Part shown: in pieces, positions 5,096 to 8,190 of the stretch
How the letters are laid out: every line of letters begins with the position of its first letter
How positions within the stretch are numbered: the stretch's first letter is position 1
NCBI GenBank assembly: GCA_030692055.1
Contig: JAUYCY010000173.1
Coordinates: 1-8,190, forward strand
From: Candidatus Omnitrophota bacterium
Lineage (GTDB): Bacteria; Omnitrophota; Koll11; Duberdicusellales; 4484-171
DNA length: 8,190 nt
Direction: 5' to 3'
Made by a program: the position numbers and the translations under genes
Notes under the pieces: generated by a model
The model's database searches: none
Seen by the model: the letters and a program-made list of their open reading frames with translations, nothing else
Told to the model about the DNA's origin: nothing

Positions 5096-5123
5096 ACCAT
5101 AAATAAGACGGTTTTTTTGTAAA
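5096..5123 (-). promoter_or_regulatory. Weak candidate promoter of the SH3-like protein gene
   Basis: On the minus strand TTTACA (5123-5118) and TATGGT (5101-5096) are 16 bp apart. This would start RNA about 55 nt before the ATG at 5031. AT-rich DNA nearby offers other -10-like boxes (for example TATATA around 5054), so the choice is uncertain. Confidence 0.3.
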
Positions 5124-5249
5124 CGCTTTCATATACGCTAATTCCCGCGAATAAAGGAAAACGCGAATTTACACTAATCTAACACAGATAAAAACACAAG
5201 TTCGCACAAATAGAAAAGTGTTTAATTTTCTTTAATTTTTTAGTGCGTA

Positions 5250-5258
5250 TGGTATAAT
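5250..5258 (+). promoter_or_regulatory. Extended -10 promoter of the hisF-hisI-trpE cluster
   Basis: TGGTATAAT (5250-5258) is a full extended -10 element (TGnTATAAT). A weak -35 (TTTAAT, 5231-5236) lies 16 bp upstream, as expected when an extended -10 is used. RNA would start near 5265, giving a leader of about 78 nt before the hisF ATG. The DNA just upstream (about 5130-5215) is a degenerate, direct-repeat-like stretch (ACGCTAATTCCCGCGAAT, then ACGCGAATTTACACTAAT) with no gene. Confidence 0.65.
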
Positions 5259-5272
5259 CTGCATTCATATAA

Positions 5273-5297
5273 GACATTGACTTTATCGGTCAATGTC
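5273..5297 (+). promoter_or_regulatory. 9-bp perfect hairpin in the hisF leader
   Basis: GACATTGAC (5273-5281) pairs with GTCAATGTC (5289-5297) around a 7-nt loop. It begins about 8 nt after the expected RNA start. No T-run follows and no His- or Trp-rich leader peptide is visible, so classical attenuation is not supported. It may be an operator or a 5'-end stabilising stem. Confidence 0.5.
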
Positions 5298-5342
5298 AAT
5301 CGCTGTAACTAGTTTTTAATCTGCATAATAATTGTAAAAAAT

Positions 5343-6173
5343 ATGTTAGCGAAAAGAATAATCCCTTGTTTAGATATAAATAAAGGAAGGGTAGTAAAAG
5401 GGGTAAATTTTATTAATTTACGGGATGCGGGAGATCCTGTCAAGAATGCTTTAGTTTATGAAAAAGAGGAAGCGGATGAGTTAGTTTTTTTAGATATTAC
5501 CGCAAGCCATGAGCGTCGTTCTACTACCGTTGATTTAGTTAAAAGGGTGGCTGAAGTTCTATTCATGCCCTTTACTGTGGGCGGAGGTATACGCGAGGTT
5601 AGCGATATAAGAAATCTCCTTTTAGCAGGTGCCGACAAAGTTTCACTTAATACTATCGCAGTAAAGAATCCCGCAATTATTAAAAAAGCAAGCCGGGTTT
5701 TTGGCAGCCAGTGTATCGTAGTTGCGATAGACGCCAAATCACAGAGATCAGAAGTCAGAGGTCAGAAGCCAGAAGCTAAAAGAAAAAATCTGTTATCTGA
5801 CATCTGTCATCTGTCATCTGATAAAAGATGGGAAGTATATATAAACGGCGGCAGAACTCCCACAGGTTTAGATGTTGTGGAATGGGCAAAAAAGGCGCAA
5901 AAATTAGGCGCGGGAGAAATTCTTCTCACCAGTATGGATTATGATGGCACGAAAGACGGGTATGATATAGAATTAACTAAAGCGGTAACGGCTGCAGTAA
6001 GGATTCCGGTAATTGCCTCAGGAGGCGCCGGTAAGCTAGAGGATTTTCGCGAAGTTTTCAAAAAGACAGATGCGACAGCAGCCTTGGCAGCATCAATATT
6101 TCATTATCGCGAAATAAGGATAAAAGAGATTAAACAGTATTTAAAGAAAGAGAAGATTGAGGTGAGAATATGA
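5343..6173 (+). CDS. hisF: Imidazole glycerol phosphate synthase subunit HisF
   Basis: HisF is the cyclase subunit that uses ammonia from HisH and PRFAR to make imidazole glycerol phosphate and AICAR (histidine step 6). The TIM barrel is clear: [12 protein letters not shown] with catalytic Asp11, VGGGIR (79-84), VVAIDAK with catalytic Asp130, [15 protein letters not shown] (194-208), IASGGAG (224-230) and [13 protein letters not shown] (246-258). At 276 residues it exceeds the usual 250-258. After Lys132 about 24 extra residues (within 133-161) are encoded by a 7-bp-phased repeat (5740-5822), in the loop after strand 5 on the catalytic face. The frame stays open and all motifs are kept, so it is probably active. 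The start matches the family, although no Shine-Dalgarno precedes the ATG. The stop overlaps the hisI start (ATGA). Confidence 0.96.
   Translation: MLAKRIIPCLDINKGRVVKGVNFINLRDAGDPVKNALVYEKEEADELVFLDITASHERRSTTVDLVKRVAEVLFMPFTVGGGIREVSDIRNLLLAGADKVSLNTIAVKNPAIIKKASRVFGSQCIVVAIDAKSQRSEVRGQKPEAKRKNLLSDICHLSSDKRWEVYINGGRTPTGLDVVEWAKKAQKLGAGEILLTSMDYDGTKDGYDIELTKAVTAAVRIPVIASGGAGKLEDFREVFKKTDATAALAASIFHYREIRIKEIKQYLKKEKIEVRI
5740..5822. repeat. 7-bp-phased inverted repeat inserted within hisF
   Basis: The left arm (5740-5774) is five 7-bp units with CAGA at each fourth to seventh position (CACAGAG, ATCAGAA, GTCAGAG, GTCAGAA, GCCAGAA). The right arm (5788-5822) is five units with TCTG in phase (ATCTGTT, ATCTGAC, ATCTGTC twice, ATCTGAT). 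A 13-bp A-rich spacer separates them. The arms are complementary at the CAGA/TCTG cores, so a 35-bp imperfect hairpin can form. Translated in frame it gives residues 133-160 of HisF. Confidence 0.8.
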
Positions 6174-6532
6174 AAACGTCCCACGTCCCACGTCCCACGT
6201 CCCACGTAAGTTTAAAAAGGTTGCCTAAATTAAAATTTGACGAGAAGGGGTTGATTCCGGCAATCGTACAAGACGCAAAAAGTGGCGATGTTCTAATGGT
6301 TGCCTATATGAATAAAGCGGCTCTAAAAATTACGCTAAAAGAACGTAGAACCTGTTTTTATTCCCGTTCAAGAAAGACTTTATGGAGAAAAGGAGAAACC
6401 AGCGGCCATGTGCAAAAAGTGAAAGAAATTTGCTATGATTGCGACAAGGATGCTTTACTTGTCAAGGTAGAACAAACAGGGGTAGCGTGCCATACCGGTG
6501 AGTGGAGCTGTTTTTATAGAAAAATTATTTAA
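6170..6532 (+). CDS. hisI: Phosphoribosyl-AMP cyclohydrolase HisI
   Basis: HisI opens the adenine ring of phosphoribosyl-AMP to give ProFAR (histidine step 3) in the cytoplasm. The conserved core starts near residue 18: [15 protein letters not shown] (21-35), VLMVAYMN (41-48), FYSRSR (63-68), [14 protein letters not shown] (71-84) and the metal region YDCDKDALL (89-97). The zinc cysteines are Cys91, Cys107 and Cys114 (ACHTGEWSC). At 120 residues it is the stand-alone enzyme, without a fused HisE pyrophosphohydrolase domain. The first ~15 residues ([12 protein letters not shown]) come from a 7-bp tandem array and are not family sequence. The ATG overlaps the hisF stop by four bases, with GAGG at 6159-6162. 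The repeat length is not a multiple of three, so a one-unit change would break this start's frame. Confidence 0.95.
   Translation: MKTSHVPRPTSHVSLKRLPKLKFDEKGLIPAIVQDAKSGDVLMVAYMNKAALKITLKERRTCFYSRSRKTLWRKGETSGHVQKVKEICYDCDKDALLVKVEQTGVACHTGEWSCFYRKII
6176..6207 (+). repeat. 7-bp tandem array (ACGTCCC x 4.6) at the hisI start
   Basis: Four perfect ACGTCCC units (6176-6203) plus ACGT (6204-6207) begin six bases after the A of the hisI ATG. The unit length equals that of the array inside hisF about 370 bp upstream, although the sequence differs. Gain or loss of one unit shifts the frame of everything downstream. Confidence 0.9.
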
Positions 6533-6534
6533 AT

Positions 6535-6618
6535 AGATTACACTGATTAAATACAGATTACACAGATTAGGAAGTATTCGAAATCTGTGTAATCATTCCC
6601 ATAATCTGTGTAATCATT
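6535..6618. repeat. AATCTGTGTAATC dyad repeat between hisI and trpE
   Basis: A 16-bp sequence (AATCTGTGTAATCATT) occurs at 6582-6597 and 6603-6618. GATTACACAGATT at 6556-6568 is the exact reverse complement of its first 13 bases, and a degenerate fourth arm lies at 6535-6549. A 13-bp stem can form with either downstream copy. It fills almost the whole hisI-trpE gap and ends eight bases before the trpE ATG. No T-run follows, so it is not a terminator. Confidence 0.8.
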
Positions 6619-6625
6619 TTATAGT

Positions 6626-8113
6626 ATGATAAACATAAATCCGAATTTAAAAGATTTTATCAAGTTAGCTAAGCGCAATAATCTTATTGTCCTGTCGCAT
6701 AAATTATATTCTGATTGGCTTACCCCTGTTTCGATTTACTATTCTTTAATGAAAAAAATAAAAGGCGAAAGTTTTCTCCTTGAGTCTGTGGAGGGAGAAG
6801 AAAAGATTTCACGTTTTTCTTTTCTTGGATTTATGCCGATAGTTACGTTCAAAAGTAAAGGCAAGACTATTTATTTAAAAAACGCGCAATTAGCTACATT
6901 CATAACAGAGAAAGACCCTTTATCCGAACTCAAAAAGGTGATGAAAGAGTTTAGGGTCGCGCCTAGAGAGAATCTGCGTTTCTTCGGAGGGTTTGTGGGT
7001 TATCTTGGTTATGATATTATAAGATTCTATGAGCCCGTAGGAAAAGAATTACCAGATTCTTTAAAAAATTTCGATTCGTATTTTATGCTTCCAAAATTTC
7101 TTATAATTTTTGACCACTTAAAGCGGCAAATTGAGATTCTTTCTTTTGTTACTATAAAAAATAAAATAAACTTAAAGAAAGTTTATTTAAAGGAAAAAAA
7201 GATCTTAGAAAATATGTTAAAAAATATTATTATCCCGCATCAGCTACCAGGGCTTTCTTTTACCGCGCCTAGAGACCTTAATATGAAATCCAATCTTACA
7301 AAACATGATTTTATTACTAAAGTAAATAAGGCAAAGCAATATATACGTGAAGGAGAAATCATCCAGACGGTTTTATCTCAGAGATTTTCAGTAGATTTTA
7401 CGGGAAACCCGTTTGGTGTTTATCGATATTTGAGAATCCTTAATCCTTCACCCTATATGTTTTATTTAAATTTCAATGACGTAAAAGTTGCCGGTTCTTC
7501 TCCTGAGATGCTACTAAGGTGTGAAAAAGAAGAGCTTATTACGCGGCCGATAGCAGGCACAAGAAAAAGGGGAAAAGATGAAAAAGAAGAGAGAGAATTA
7601 GCGGCCTCTCTTTTGAATGATCCTAAAGAAAGAGCCGAACACATTATGCTTGTGGATTTGGCAAGAAACGATTTAGGCAGAGTCAGTGAAAAGGCAAGTG
7701 TGAGTGTTCCTATATTTATGACTATTGAGCGATTTTCCCACGTTATGCATATCGTAAGCGAAGTAAGAGCAAAGCTACGAAAACACGAGGATATTTTTTC
7801 AAGCCTACGAAGTTGTTTCCCGGCGGGCACAGTTAGCGGAGCGCCTAAGGTGCGGGCAATGCAGATAATCAATGAGCTAGAACCCCAGAGGAGAGGAATA
7901 TATGCCGGTTCAGTCGGATATTTTTCCTTCACAAATAGCTTAGATACGTGTATAATAATAAGGACCATAGTATTTAGAGGTAATAAGGCCTATATACAGG
8001 CAGGTGCCGGTATAGTTGCCGATTCAAAGCCTCAAAGGGAATATAAAGAAACAATCAATAAAGCCAAAGCGCAAGTTTTGGCCGTAAAGTTAGCAAATCA
8101 AATGAGACCATAG
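6626..8113 (+). CDS. trpE: Anthranilate synthase component I
   Basis: TrpE converts chorismate and ammonia (from TrpG) to anthranilate, the first committed step to tryptophan. The 495 residues are the normal family length. Seen in order are the Trp-feedback motif LLESVEGEEKISRFSFLG (51-68), NPSPYMFYL (273-281), SPEMLLR (292-298), TRPIAGTRKRG (306-316), HIMLVDLARNDLG (339-351), VMHIVSEV (373-380), CFPAGTVSGAPKVRAM (397-412), GIYAGSVGYF (424-433) and AGAGIVADSKPQREYKET (459-476). The intact LLES motif suggests normal feedback inhibition and favours TrpE over PabB. The ATG at 6626 matches family starts but has no Shine-Dalgarno; the preceding bases are the dyad repeat. It lies 93 bp after hisI and is probably cotranscribed. 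trpG is not in the 77 bp that follow. Confidence 0.95.
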   Translation: MININPNLKDFIKLAKRNNLIVLSHKLYSDWLTPVSIYYSLMKKIKGESFLLESVEGEEKISRFSFLGFMPIVTFKSKGKTIYLKNAQLATFITEKDPLSELKKVMKEFRVAPRENLRFFGGFVGYLGYDIIRFYEPVGKELPDSLKNFDSYFMLPKFLIIFDHLKRQIEILSFVTIKNKINLKKVYLKEKKILENMLKNIIIPHQLPGLSFTAPRDLNMKSNLTKHDFITKVNKAKQYIREGEIIQTVLSQRFSVDFTGNPFGVYRYLRILNPSPYMFYLNFNDVKVAGSSPEMLLRCEKEELITRPIAGTRKRGKDEKEERELAASLLNDPKERAEHIMLVDLARNDLGRVSEKASVSVPIFMTIERFSHVMHIVSEVRAKLRKHEDIFSSLRSCFPAGTVSGAPKVRAMQIINELEPQRRGIYAGSVGYFSFTNSLDTCIIIRTIVFRGNKAYIQAGAGIVADSKPQREYKETINKAKAQVLAVKLANQMRP

Positions 8114-8178
8114 TTTAACAAGCATAAGCGCAGCTAAACTATCTGGTCGAATTTGACCCCACACCCAGACAGGGTGAT
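8106..8178. repeat. Palindromic repeat after trpE, related to 4053-4172
   Basis: Positions 8144-8168 repeat 4052-4076 exactly (25 bp). In the opposite orientation 8150-8178 also matches 4139-4170 with few differences, including the CACCC/GGGTG hairpin. Next to it GACCATAGTTTA (8106-8117) pairs with TAAACTA-tc-TGGTC (8135-8148), a 12-bp stem with a 2-base bulge that overlaps the last codons of trpE. There is no T-run, so terminator function is doubtful. The element may continue beyond the window. Confidence 0.65.
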
Positions 8179-8190
8179 GGACAAAAGCGG

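Noticed and set aside
5092..5116. AAAAACC/GGTTTTT stem followed by T's as a plus-strand terminator
   Set aside because: It has only two G-C pairs, an 11-nt loop and no plus-strand gene just upstream. It is more likely AT-rich chance.
5740..6207. Repeats in hisF/hisI as a CRISPR array
   Set aside because: The units are 7 bp, tandem and without spacers, and lie inside coding sequence.
7462..7968. 168-codon minus-strand open frame within trpE
   Set aside because: It is an antisense shadow of a well-conserved gene, with no recognisable product.

Overview
The window looks like a chromosomal segment of an uncultured, diderm-type bacterium with moderately AT-rich DNA and a heavy load of short interspersed repeats. 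My best guess is a Candidatus Omnitrophota (OP3)-like genome. This rests on the style of the repeats, on exported proteins such as the one at 2114-2914 (signal peptide plus a small beta 'GKTVEGKI' domain), and on compact biosynthetic clusters. It is an inference, since no rRNA or other marker gene is present.

Layout. 1-384: possible tail of an upstream gene, a 27-bp-period direct repeat, a sigma70-type promoter and a long structured leader. 385-2021: translationally coupled DRE-TIM (HMGL-like) aldolase and KDPG/KHG-type aldolase. 2114-2914: exported protein of unknown function. 2915-3293: gene-free, palindrome-rich stretch ending in a good promoter. 3294-3938: minimal site-2 (M50) intramembrane metalloprotease. 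3939-4240: dense cluster of palindromic repeats. 4242-4526: small Cys-rich two-helix membrane protein, lying between two copies of a 15-bp repeat. 4657-5031 (minus): secreted SH3-like protein with its own terminator. 5343-8113: hisF-hisI-trpE, apparently one operon from an extended -10 promoter. 8106-8190: another palindromic repeat running off the window.

How the genes relate. hisF and hisI supply two histidine-pathway steps (imidazole glycerol phosphate synthase cyclase subunit and phosphoribosyl-AMP cyclohydrolase). trpE commits chorismate to tryptophan, so 5343-8113 is a mixed amino-acid cluster. The two aldolases at 385-2021 probably act on related 2-keto acid substrates. The three envelope genes in the middle have no obvious pathway link.

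The most notable content is the repeats. (i) Two 70-bp repeats with compensating base changes form the same long hairpin directly before the Shine-Dalgarno sites of two unrelated genes (311-380 and 4161-4230). (ii) A 7-bp-phased inverted repeat inserted in frame inside hisF adds about 24 residues next to an active-site loop. (iii) A second 7-bp tandem array forms the first codons of hisI. (iv) REP/MITE-like inverted repeats at 4053-4172 recur at the window end. Together they suggest repeats that spread through intergenic DNA and sometimes become part of proteins or leaders.
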